Shown here one piece after another: positions 43,337-51,300 of a stretch of DNA of 64,000 bases. The stretch covers positions 248,001-312,000 of the forward strand of contig NZ_JAIPUL010000002.1 in the NCBI RefSeq assembly GCF_020180945.1, in the 5' to 3' direction. A program made the translations under genes and the position numbers. This DNA is from Lacticaseibacillus kribbianus. Lineage in GTDB: Bacteria; Bacillota; Bacilli; Lactobacillales; Lactobacillaceae. Numbering within the stretch: the first letter of the stretch is position 1; each line of letters begins with the position of its first letter. A model generated the notes under the pieces. The model was given only the letters and a program-made list of their open reading frames with translations. It was not told the DNA's origin and did not search any database.

Positions 43337-44023
43337 ATGCTTCTCACCGTGACCCTCAACCCCGCCGTCGACGTGCACTACCGGCTGGCGGCCCTGCAGC
43401 TCGACAACGTCAACCGCGTCGCCAACGGCATTGTGTCCGCCGGCGGCAACGGCATCAACTCGGCGCGGGTGCTCACCCAGCTCGGGGTGCCGACCCAGGC
43501 GCTCGGCCTGGCCGGCGGGCCGCGCGGCGCGCAGCTGCGCCGGCTGATGCAGGCGGACGGGGTGCCCAGCGCCTTCACGCCCATCGCGGCCGACACGCGG
43601 CAGTGCCTCGCGCTGTTGCACGGCACGGCGCAGACGGAGGTGCTGGAGGCGGGGCCGGCGGTGACCCCAGCGGCGCTTGCCGCCCAGCTTCAGGCGCCGG
43701 TGCTCGCGGCCGTGCCGTGGGTGCTGGTGTCCCTGGGGGCGGACGGCGCCATCGCCCGCCACGGCGAGCGCCTGTACCGCGCCACGGTGCCGCGGGTCGC
43801 CGCCGTCAACGCGGTGGGGTCCGGCGACGCCACCACCGCCGGCATCGCGGTCGCTTTGACTCGCGGGCTGGACGACCGCGCGGCGCTGGCCTGGGCTTTG
43901 GCCTGCGGCACCGCCAACGCCGCGCAGGACGCCACCGGCAGCGTCGACCTGGCACAGGTGGCGGCACTTGCCGCCCGCATCACCGTCACGGCACTCAGAA
44001 AGGAAGATCGCAATGACGCCTAA
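43337..44023 (+). CDS. PfkB-family sugar kinase (LacC/FruK-like) lacking its middle section
   Basis: A 228-aa protein versus ~310 for LacC/FruK. The N-terminal part (LTVTLNPAVDVHYRL, SAGGNGINSARVLTQLG) and the C-terminal ATP site (VSLGADGAI, VNAVGSGDATTAG with the catalytic Asp) are intact. They join near residues 118-121. About 80 residues that normally carry the SGSLPPG and KPN-E segments are absent, without loss of frame. It is either a decayed kinase or a shortened variant. It lies three bases after nagA. Confidence 0.8.
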   Translation: MLLTVTLNPAVDVHYRLAALQLDNVNRVANGIVSAGGNGINSARVLTQLGVPTQALGLAGGPRGAQLRRLMQADGVPSAFTPIAADTRQCLALLHGTAQTEVLEAGPAVTPAALAAQLQAPVLAAVPWVLVSLGADGAIARHGERLYRATVPRVAAVNAVGSGDATTAGIAVALTRGLDDRAALAWALACGTANAAQDATGSVDLAQVAALAARITVTALRKEDRNDA

Positions 44024-44924
44024 TCACTCCGCAACCATCGCAAACAACCGCCCGCGGCGCGGGCTTCTCGGCCGCACCGTGACCGCCGCCCGCGCGCCAC
44101 AGACCGCGGCAGACGCGACCGCCCAAAAGCTCGCCCCTGCGGCGACCGCAAAGCCGGCCGCGCGAACCCCGCGCCGCGCCCTGCCGCGCGCCGTGTGGTG
44201 GGTGGCCTCGCTACTTTTGGCCATCGGGGCCTGGAGCCTGCTGTCGGTCAACCCGACGACGGCGGACACGTTCCCCAGCCTGGTCAAGGTGATCACGGCC
44301 ATCGGCGACATGTACAACAAGGGCGTGCTGCTGCAGGACATCGGCTCAAGCCTTCTGTCCGTGCTCGGCGGCTTCGTGCTCGGCTTCGCGCTGGCCCTGC
44401 CGATGGCGATTCTGATGGCGTGGTACCGGCCGATCGAGAACCTGATCGGGCCGTGGATCCAGTTCATCCGCAGCATTCCGCCTCTGGCCTACGTGCCGCT
44501 GGTCGTGATGTCTGCGGGCATCGGCACCAAGGCGCAGATCATCGTGATCATGCTCGCGACCTTCCTGGTGATGACCGTCACGATCTACCAGGGTGTGATC
44601 AACGTCGACCCGCTTTTGATCAAGGCGGCCCGGGTGCTCGGGGCGCGCGACCGCGACCTGTTCGTGCACGTGCTGGTGCCGGCCGTGATTCCCTACATCA
44701 TCACGGCGGTGCGGCTGGGCGCAACCACGGCGCTGACCACGCTGATCGCCGCGGAGTCCACCGGCGCCGTGGCGGGGCTGGGGATGCGCATCCAGTCCTT
44801 GAGCCAGAACTTCGACACCGCGCCGATGATGCTGTACATCATCATCGTCGGCATCATCGGCGTGGCCCTGGACCAGGGCATCCGCGCGCTTGAAAGGAGA
44901 CTGACGACATGGCAGGAGAACTGA
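44013..44924 (+). CDS. ABC permease, SsuC/TauC type
   Basis: A 303-aa membrane protein. A ~65-residue Ala/Pro/Arg-rich cytoplasmic extension precedes six helices. The ATPase-contact loop is EAA-like (IKAARVLGARDRDLFVHVLVPAVIPYI). FIRSIPPLAYVPLVVMSAGIG matches the sulfonate/taurine permease family. It pairs with the ATPase at 44909 and the binding protein at 40342. It overlaps the upstream gene by 11 bases; AAAGGAAG precedes the ATG. Confidence 0.92.
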   Translation: MTPNHSATIANNRPRRGLLGRTVTAARAPQTAADATAQKLAPAATAKPAARTPRRALPRAVWWVASLLLAIGAWSLLSVNPTTADTFPSLVKVITAIGDMYNKGVLLQDIGSSLLSVLGGFVLGFALALPMAILMAWYRPIENLIGPWIQFIRSIPPLAYVPLVVMSAGIGTKAQIIVIMLATFLVMTVTIYQGVINVDPLLIKAARVLGARDRDLFVHVLVPAVIPYIITAVRLGATTALTTLIAAESTGAVAGLGMRIQSLSQNFDTAPMMLYIIIVGIIGVALDQGIRALERRLTTWQEN

Positions 44925-45691
44925 GCAAGCTGAGCATTACCCATCTGGCCAAAACGTTCCCGCGGGGTGACGGCGAGCTGAAGGTGCTCGCCGACATCAA
45001 CCTGGAAATCGGCGCCAACGAGTTCGTCACCGTCATCGGCCCCAGCGGCTGCGGCAAGTCGACGCTGCTGAACATCATCGCCGGGCTGGATCAGCCGACC
45101 GCCGGGGCGGTGCAGTGCGACGGCCGGCCGGTGACCGGCACCGGCACGGACCGCGGCGTCGTGTTCCAGCAGTACGCACTTTTTCCCTGGCTCACCGTGC
45201 GCCAAAACATCGGCTTCGGCCTGAAGATGCAGGGCAAGGACGCGGCGGCGATTCGGCCGGTGGTCGACCACTACCTGGACGTCGTCGGGTTGACCGCCTT
45301 TGCGGACAGCTACCCCAAGGACCTGTCCGGGGGGATGCGCCAGCGCGTCGCCATCGCCCGGGCCTACGCCGCCGACCCGGCCGTGCTTTTGATGGACGAG
45401 CCGTTCGGCGCCCTGGACGCCCAGACCCGCGCGCAGCTTCAAGACAGCCTCCGCGCGTTTTGGGCGGCGGAGAAAAAGACCTGCTTTTTCATCACCCACG
45501 ACGTCGACGAGGCGATCTTCCTCGGCCAGCGCATCGTGATCATGGGCGCCAACCCCGGCACCATCAAGGAGATCGTGCCGGTCGCGCTGCCGGAGCCGCG
45601 CACCCAGGCCGTCCGCCTGTCGCCGGAGTTCCTGGCCATCAAGCAGCACGTGTGGGCGCAGGTGTACCAGGAGGCCGCAGTCCAGGCGTAG
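44909..45691 (+). CDS. ABC ATPase, SsuB/TauB type
   Basis: A 260-aa ATPase: Walker A GPSGCGKST (residues ~44-52), Q-loop VVFQQYALFPWLTV, signature LSGGMRQRVAIARAY, Walker B VLLMDEPFGALDAQTR, and H-loop FFITHDVDEA. The Q-loop with ALFPW is typical of nitrate/sulfonate importers. It overlaps the permease gene by 16 bases, with AAAGGAG before its ATG. Confidence 0.94.
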   Translation: MAGELSKLSITHLAKTFPRGDGELKVLADINLEIGANEFVTVIGPSGCGKSTLLNIIAGLDQPTAGAVQCDGRPVTGTGTDRGVVFQQYALFPWLTVRQNIGFGLKMQGKDAAAIRPVVDHYLDVVGLTAFADSYPKDLSGGMRQRVAIARAYAADPAVLLMDEPFGALDAQTRAQLQDSLRAFWAAEKKTCFFITHDVDEAIFLGQRIVIMGANPGTIKEIVPVALPEPRTQAVRLSPEFLAIKQHVWAQVYQEAAVQA

Positions 45692-45770
45692 GCAGTTGAG
45701 CGGGCTCCGGCACGCACGGGCCACTGCTTCCGGCTTCGGCCGTTCCCACCACCCAACAGGAGGAATTGTG

Positions 45771-47039
45771 ATGATAACAATCGAGACTGAGGTCACCGCC
45801 GACTTTCCGGCGGACGAACTCGCCGCGTACCGGCGCGCGCACCTGGACGCCCTGCACACCCTGCAGGCGGCCCGGCCCGGGACGGGGGCACACCGCGACA
45901 ACCTCGGATGGCTGACGGCCGACCGGTGGGCGACCCCGACACAGCTGGCCAAGCTGACGACGCTGGCCGCGCAAGTGCGGGCGACGGCCGACGTGCTGGT
46001 GGTGGTCGGCGTCGGCGGCTCCAACCAGGCGGCCCGCGCGGCCATCACGGCGCTGGCCACCGACACGAGTTGTGAGGTGGTCTACGCCGGCACCAACCTG
46101 TCGGCGGCATACTACCAGCGCCTGCTCGCGTCGCTTCAGGGCCGCGAGGTGACCATCGATGTGATCGCCAAAAACTTCCAGACCCTGGAGCCGGGCATCG
46201 GCTTTCGCGTGTTCAAGCCGTTTTTGGTCGCCAAGTACGGCGCCGATTACGCCAGCCACCTGATCGTCACCGGCACGCCGGGCAGCCCGCTTGAGGCGCT
46301 GGCCACGGCCGAGGGCTACCCGTTTTTGACCTTTCCGACGGACATCGGCGGCCGCTTCTCGGCGCTGTCGGACGTCGGCCTGTTCCCGATGGCGGTCGCC
46401 GGGCTCGACGTGGCCGAGCTGGTCGCAGGGGCGATGGCCGAGCGGACGGCGCTGCTCGCCAACCCCGGCCCGACCAACCCGGCGTACGCCTACGCCAGCC
46501 TGCGCCAGTTCTGGCTTGCCCACGGCGGCAAGCTCGAGGTGCTGGGCCATTTTGAGCCGCAGCTGGACTTCTTTGGCCGCTGGTGGACGCAGCTGTTCGC
46601 CGAAAGCGAGGGCAAGGCGGACTCTGGGCTCTACCCGGTCGCCTTGACCTACTCGGAGGACCTCCACTCGGTCGGCCAGTACATCCAGCAGGGGCAAAAA
46701 GACCTGCTGGAGACCTTCCTGGTGGTGGCCAAGCCGAGCGGCAGCCTAGCGATTCAACCCAGCGGCGTGGCGGACGGCTTCGCCTACCTGGACGGGCGCG
46801 ACCTGACGGCGATCAACCGCACGGCGGAAAATGCGGTGATCGCCGCGCACCGCAACATCGGGGTTCCGGTGACCAAGCTCACGGTCCCGCGGCTGGATGC
46901 GGCGGCGTTCGGCGCGCTGTTTTACTTTTTTGAGGTCGCGGTATTCCTGTCCGCGACGCTGCAGGGCGTCGACCCGTTCGACCAGCCCGGCGTCGAGGCG
47001 TACAAGGCGCTGATGTTTGCGGGCCTCGGCCGCGATTGA
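45771..47039 (+). CDS. Glucose-6-phosphate isomerase homologue with altered phosphate loop
   Basis: A 422-aa Pgi-family protein, slightly shorter than the usual ~450. Family segments VVGVGGSNQAARAAI, FFGRWWTQLFAESEGK (catalytic Glu region), YSEDLHSVGQYIQ and NPFDQPGVEAYK-like (DPFDQPGVEAYKALMF) are present. The phosphate loop, normally SKSGTTTEP, reads AKNFQTLEP (residues 133-141), losing most of the hydroxyl ligands. It may act on a sugar without a normal phosphate. AGGAGG stands before the ATG at 45771. Confidence 0.85.
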   Translation: MITIETEVTADFPADELAAYRRAHLDALHTLQAARPGTGAHRDNLGWLTADRWATPTQLAKLTTLAAQVRATADVLVVVGVGGSNQAARAAITALATDTSCEVVYAGTNLSAAYYQRLLASLQGREVTIDVIAKNFQTLEPGIGFRVFKPFLVAKYGADYASHLIVTGTPGSPLEALATAEGYPFLTFPTDIGGRFSALSDVGLFPMAVAGLDVAELVAGAMAERTALLANPGPTNPAYAYASLRQFWLAHGGKLEVLGHFEPQLDFFGRWWTQLFAESEGKADSGLYPVALTYSEDLHSVGQYIQQGQKDLLETFLVVAKPSGSLAIQPSGVADGFAYLDGRDLTAINRTAENAVIAAHRNIGVPVTKLTVPRLDAAAFGALFYFFEVAVFLSATLQGVDPFDQPGVEAYKALMFAGLGRD

Positions 47040-47062
47040 TCAACATAGAAAGAAGCATAGAG

Positions 47063-48421
47063 ATGGCATACACAGTGATTAACCCTTACACGCAGGAGGT
47101 GCTGGCGACGTACCCGGTCGCCTCCGACGAGCAGATCGAGGCCGCGCTGCAGCAGGCGGACGCGGCAATCGGCGCAACCGACGCGCGGCCGCTTCGGGCC
47201 AAGCAGCTGGCGGCCCTCGCGCAGGCCTTTGCCGCCCACGCGGAGGAGCTCGCCGCCCTGGCCACGGCCAACATGGGCAAGCTGCACCGCGAGGCCTTGG
47301 GCGAGGTGCAAGGCGCCATCGGGGTGATCAACTACTACGCCAACTACGGCGCGGCGTACCTTCAGCCGCGGCTGCGCCAGTACCAGGGCGTGCGCCAGGC
47401 GACCATCAGCTACGAGCCAAGCGGCGTGGTGATGGCGATCGAGCCCTGGAATTTCCCCTACACGCAGGTGATGCGGGTCTTCGCGCCGAACTTCATGGTC
47501 GGCAACCCGGTGATCCTGAAGCACGCGCCGGGCGTGGCCCAGTGCGCGGTCAAAATGATCGAGCTGGCGAGGTCGGCCGGGATCCCCGCGGGCGCGTTTC
47601 AGAACCTGTTTTTGACCAACGAGCAGGCCGCGGCCGTGATCGCCGATCCGCGCGTGCAGGGCGTGGCCCTGACCGGCTCCGTGCGCGCCGGGCGGCAGGT
47701 CGCCGCGGAGGCCGGCGCGGCCCTGACCAAGGTGACGCTGGAGCTCGGCGGCAACGACGCCTTCGTGGTGCTGGATGACGCCGATGTGGCGGCCGCCGCG
47801 GCCGCCGCGGTCGGCTCCCGGCTGCGCAACGCCGGGCAGGTCTGCGTCTCCGCCAAGCGCTTCATCGTCACCCAGGGCGTGGCCGCCGCCTTCACCGCCG
47901 CGGTGGTGGAACAGTTCGAAAACCAGGTGCTGGGCGATCCCGACGACTTCGAGACGACGCTTGCGCCACTCGCGTCCAAGGCCGCCTGCACCCGGCTGCA
48001 GACGCAGGTCGACGCGGCGCTGAGCCACGGCGCCCGCGCGCTGGTCGCGGGGGGCACGGTGCCCGGCACCGCCAACTTCTTTTCGCCGGTGCTTCTGACC
48101 GACATCACGCCGGAAAACCCGATTTTTGACTCCGAGCTCTTCGGGCCGGTCGGGCAGCTGCACGTCGTCGCAGACGACGACGCGGCGGTCGCCCTAGCCA
48201 ACCGCTCGCAGTACGGCCTGGCCGGCACCGTGTTCGGCGCGCCCGCCCACGCGGCCGCGGTGGCGGCCCGGCTGAGCACGGGGCAGGTGTTTTTGAACCA
48301 GCAGGCCGTCGCCCAGCCGGAGCTGCCCTTCGGCGGGGTGCGCAACTCGGGCTTTGGCCGCGAGATGAGCGAGCAGGCGCTGTACGAGTTCGCCGCGCTC
48401 AAGGTGATTGCGGCGGGCTGA
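47063..48421 (+). CDS. NAD(P)-dependent aldehyde dehydrogenase, succinate-semialdehyde dehydrogenase-like
   Basis: A 452-aa ALDH. EPWNFPY carries the conserved Asn, LELGGND the general-base Glu, and NAGQVCVSAKRF the nucleophile Cys; PELPFGGVRNSGFGREM is near the C-terminus. It is a non-acylating enzyme that would oxidise an aldehyde to an acid. It belongs to the GabD-like group, which in other bacteria includes sulfolactaldehyde and semialdehyde dehydrogenases. Substrate not assigned. It follows the Pgi-like gene by 23 bases. Confidence 0.9.
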   Translation: MAYTVINPYTQEVLATYPVASDEQIEAALQQADAAIGATDARPLRAKQLAALAQAFAAHAEELAALATANMGKLHREALGEVQGAIGVINYYANYGAAYLQPRLRQYQGVRQATISYEPSGVVMAIEPWNFPYTQVMRVFAPNFMVGNPVILKHAPGVAQCAVKMIELARSAGIPAGAFQNLFLTNEQAAAVIADPRVQGVALTGSVRAGRQVAAEAGAALTKVTLELGGNDAFVVLDDADVAAAAAAAVGSRLRNAGQVCVSAKRFIVTQGVAAAFTAAVVEQFENQVLGDPDDFETTLAPLASKAACTRLQTQVDAALSHGARALVAGGTVPGTANFFSPVLLTDITPENPIFDSELFGPVGQLHVVADDDAAVALANRSQYGLAGTVFGAPAHAAAVAARLSTGQVFLNQQAVAQPELPFGGVRNSGFGREMSEQALYEFAALKVIAAG

Positions 48422-48550
48422 GGCACTCAGGCGACACGCCGCACGGCACTGGCCTGACAGCCTTACGTTGAGACGCCGCGCCGCTCCCCGGCCGGTGATG
48501 TTACTTCGTCGACGCGCTGCGCCGGCGTTTTTGAAAGGATCTGTAGAGAT

Positions 48551-50065
48551 ATGACTGAACTGACCGCAGTACTGGACCGCCAGCTGGCCGACAACCCCGA
48601 CCGGCGCATCATCAAGGACGAGGGGATGGGCCGCTGGTTCACCGGCCGCGACCTGGCCGAAGACGTCGCGACGCTTGAAGACATTTTCGCTGGACTTGAC
48701 CTTGGTCACGGGGCGCAGGTGCTGGTGTGCCTGGAAAACGCCGCCGTGTTCCCCGTCATCAACCAGGCCGCCTGGCACCGCGGCATCATCGTCCACCCGA
48801 TCTCACCGAGCACGCCGATCGCCGAGCTGGCCGCCGACTGGGCCGCGCACCGCTACCCGGCGATGCTGGTGACGCCGGCGCTCGCCGCGGCGTGGGGGGA
48901 TGACCGCTTCACGCAGCAGCCGCTTGCGCTGAACACCTTCCCCGAGCTGGTCGTGATCGCCGACCCCGACCGGGCGCCAGGCCAGCTCAAGCCGGTGCAG
49001 GACTCGGACCTCGGGCTGATCCTGAACACCTCGGGCACCACCGGCAAGCCCAAGCGCGTCGGCCTGACCCACGCGATGCTGCTGAACGCCGCGCGGTACG
49101 ACGCGGCGAGCAACGAGATGACCGACCAAGACGTCGCGATGATCACCATGCCGATGTTTCACATCAACGCGCAGGTGATGTCGACGCTGTCCAGCCGCAT
49201 CGCCAACGCCCGCATCGTCGTGACGCCGCGCTTTTCCGCCTCGCGCTTCTGGGATCAGGTCGCCGACAACGGCGTCACCTGGGTCTCGGTGGTGCCGACC
49301 ATCGTCTCGTTCTTGCTGCTGAACGACAACGCCAACGCGGCGTACGCCCGGCTGAAAAACCGCATCCACCTGCGCTACGTGCGCTCCAGCTCCTTTGCGC
49401 TGCCCGAGGAGCGGCTGCGCGAGTTCCAGGACCGCTTCGACACGCTGATCCTGGAGGGCTACGGCATGACCGAGGCCGCCAGCCAATGCACCATCAACCC
49501 CTTCGACGCGCCGAAAATCGGCTCGGCGGGCAAGCCGTACGGCACGGAGGTCCGCATCGTCGGGCCCGACGGCAAGCGCACGGCGGCTCCCGGCGTGATG
49601 GGGGAGATCACCATCCGCGGCAACCACGTGATCACCCGCTACATGGACCCCAACCCCGACTCGTTTGCCGACGGCTGGTTTTTGACCGGCGACCTCGGCT
49701 ACTTCGATGCCGACGGCTACCTCTACGTGAAGGGCCGCAAGAAGGAGATCATCTCGCGCGGCGGGGAGAAGGTCGCGCCGGCCGCGGTGGAAAACGTGCT
49801 GAACGAGCTGGACTTCATCGAGCAGCTCGCCGTCGTCGGCCTGCCCGACGACCTGTACGGCGAGGCGGTCTGCGCCGTCGTCGTCAGCACCACCCCGGGC
49901 GTCGACGAGGACGCCCAGCGCGCCGCCATCTTCGCCTACGCCAAGACCCACCTGGCGAAGTTCGAGTCACCGACGGAGGTGCGCTTCGTGCGCGAATTCC
50001 CGCGCAACATCACGGGCAAGGTGCTGCGGCCCAAGCTGGTCGAACAGCTGATGGCCACCGTGTAA
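48551..50065 (+). CDS. Acyl-CoA synthetase (AMP-forming) 1
   Basis: A 504-aa ANL-superfamily ligase: NTSGTTGKPKRVGLTH (P-loop A3), MEGYGMTE-like LEGYGMTEAASQ (A5), DGWFLTGDLGYFDADGYLYVKGRKKEIISRGGEKVAP (A7-A8), NITGKVLRPKL (A10 Lys). It activates a carboxylic acid with ATP and CoA. It ends the plus cassette. It is a close paralogue of the ligase at 51297-52820 on the other strand and resembles oxalate- or short-acid ligases more than long-chain FadD. Substrate unknown. Confidence 0.9.
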   Translation: MTELTAVLDRQLADNPDRRIIKDEGMGRWFTGRDLAEDVATLEDIFAGLDLGHGAQVLVCLENAAVFPVINQAAWHRGIIVHPISPSTPIAELAADWAAHRYPAMLVTPALAAAWGDDRFTQQPLALNTFPELVVIADPDRAPGQLKPVQDSDLGLILNTSGTTGKPKRVGLTHAMLLNAARYDAASNEMTDQDVAMITMPMFHINAQVMSTLSSRIANARIVVTPRFSASRFWDQVADNGVTWVSVVPTIVSFLLLNDNANAAYARLKNRIHLRYVRSSSFALPEERLREFQDRFDTLILEGYGMTEAASQCTINPFDAPKIGSAGKPYGTEVRIVGPDGKRTAAPGVMGEITIRGNHVITRYMDPNPDSFADGWFLTGDLGYFDADGYLYVKGRKKEIISRGGEKVAPAAVENVLNELDFIEQLAVVGLPDDLYGEAVCAVVVSTTPGVDEDAQRAAIFAYAKTHLAKFESPTEVRFVREFPRNITGKVLRPKLVEQLMATV

Positions 50066-50080
50066 CCCCAAATGCCTGAT

Positions 50081-50112
50081 CAGGCCACCGCGGCGTCGCG
50101 GTGGCCTTTTTG
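50081..50112 (+). terminator. Terminator of the plus-strand cassette
   Basis: AGGCCACCGCG and CGCGGTGGCCT pair around 4 bases and run into TTTTT, about 15 bases after the CoA ligase stop. Confidence 0.92.
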
Positions 50113-50275
50113 GTGTTGAGGGCCGCAAGAAGTCCGGAGACACGCGTTGCTGGCCCCGTCAGACGGGGCCCGGAACCGACCCCGTCGCGACCCGGCGGCC
50201 CTGTCACGCGGGGCGCAGGTCATCGCGTCGGCTTCTCAACGGCGGCCGGACCCGCCCCGCACCGCCCAATTGGAC

Positions 50276-50335
50276 CCAAAAAGGCGGCCGGCCGCGACTC
50301 CCGAGTGGGGGAGCTGCGACCGGCCGCCTTGGCGG
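50276..50335 (-). terminator. Terminator of the minus-strand cassette
   Basis: On the minus strand AAGGCGGCCGGTCGCAGCTC and GAGTCGCGGCCGGCCGCCTT form a long stem followed by TTTTTGGG, just after the binding-protein stop. Between the two terminators (50113-50275) lies GC-rich DNA with GGCCCCGTC/GACGGGGCC but no gene. Confidence 0.9.
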
Positions 50336-50340
50336 TGCGG

Positions 50341-51300
50341 TTACTTGAGCATGGCGTCTGAGACCTTGATCTTCTTTTCGATCAGCCCCTGCTCGTAGAA
50401 CACGTCGGCAATCTTTTGCTGCTCGGCGAGGATGCTTGGGGTGACCTTGCCCATCGAGAAGTGGCGCCGGTCGATCATGCGCTTGACGATGGTTTTGGAC
50501 AGGTGCAGGGTCTTGGCCAGCATGGTGATCAGCTTGTCGTGGTTGGCGTTGGCCCAGTCCATGTCGCTGGACAGGTAGCTGACCAACAGGGCGGAGACGT
50601 CCGTGTTCTTCTTGGCGTACTTGCGCGTGGAGACGAAGAAGTCGCGGTCCTTGGCCAGGCCGGTGGCGTCGAGCAGGATCTTTGCGCCCTGCTCGACCTC
50701 GGCGGTTTCCGTGTACGGCGGCCAGGTGACCCAGGCGTCGACGTTGCCCTTGGCGAAGGCCACGGAGGCCGCGCTTTGGTCCATGTCGACCAGGGTGGCG
50801 TCGTTGACGGTCAGGTTGGCCGTGCCCAGCGCCTGCACCATCATGAACTGCGCCGTGGTGCCCTTGGCGTAGGCGATGCGCTTGCCGCGCAGGTCGGCCA
50901 TCGACTTGATGTTCGAGTTCTTCTTGACCAGCACCGCGGTGCCCTTGACCTTGGAGCCACCGGCGGCGACGTAGACGAGGTCGAGCCCGGCGGCCTGGTT
51001 GACCACCGGCGGGGTGTCGCCCAGGCGCGCGTAGTTGATGTTGCCGGCCTTCAGCGCGGTCAAAAGCGCCACGCCGTTTTGGAACTCCTTGAACACGACC
51101 TTGTAGCCCTTGGCCTTCATCTTCTTGGCCAGCTCGCCGTGCTGGCGGGCGATGTCGACCGGGTCGGCCTTTTGGTAGCCGATGACGACGCGGGTCAGGT
51201 TGGTCTTGGCGGCGTCGGTCTGGGTGTAGCCGTAAGCGGCGACGCCCAGCCAGGCGACCAGTGCAATCAGCAGGGTAACGACTTTGGTTTTATGACTCAT
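50341..51300 (-). CDS. ABC substrate-binding protein, aliphatic sulfonate (SsuA-like) class
   Basis: A 319-aa protein. An N-terminal hydrophobic helix (VVTLLIALVAWLGVAAYGY) lacks a lipobox Cys, so it is an uncleaved anchor or a cleaved signal. SsuA-like segments: VVIGYQKADPVDIA, LKAGNINYARLGDTPPVVNQAAG, MADLRGKRIAYAKGTTAQ and GNVDAWVTWPPY. The GDTPPV and DAWVTW motifs point to sulfonates. It is the last gene of the minus operon, overlapping the CoA ligase stop by four bases and separated from its permease and ATPase by two other genes. Confidence 0.92.
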   Translation of the reverse strand: MSHKTKVVTLLIALVAWLGVAAYGYTQTDAAKTNLTRVVIGYQKADPVDIARQHGELAKKMKAKGYKVVFKEFQNGVALLTALKAGNINYARLGDTPPVVNQAAGLDLVYVAAGGSKVKGTAVLVKKNSNIKSMADLRGKRIAYAKGTTAQFMMVQALGTANLTVNDATLVDMDQSAASVAFAKGNVDAWVTWPPYTETAEVEQGAKILLDATGLAKDRDFFVSTRKYAKKNTDVSALLVSYLSSDMDWANANHDKLITMLAKTLHLSKTIVKRMIDRRHFSMGKVTPSILAEQQKIADVFYEQGLIEKKIKVSDAMLK

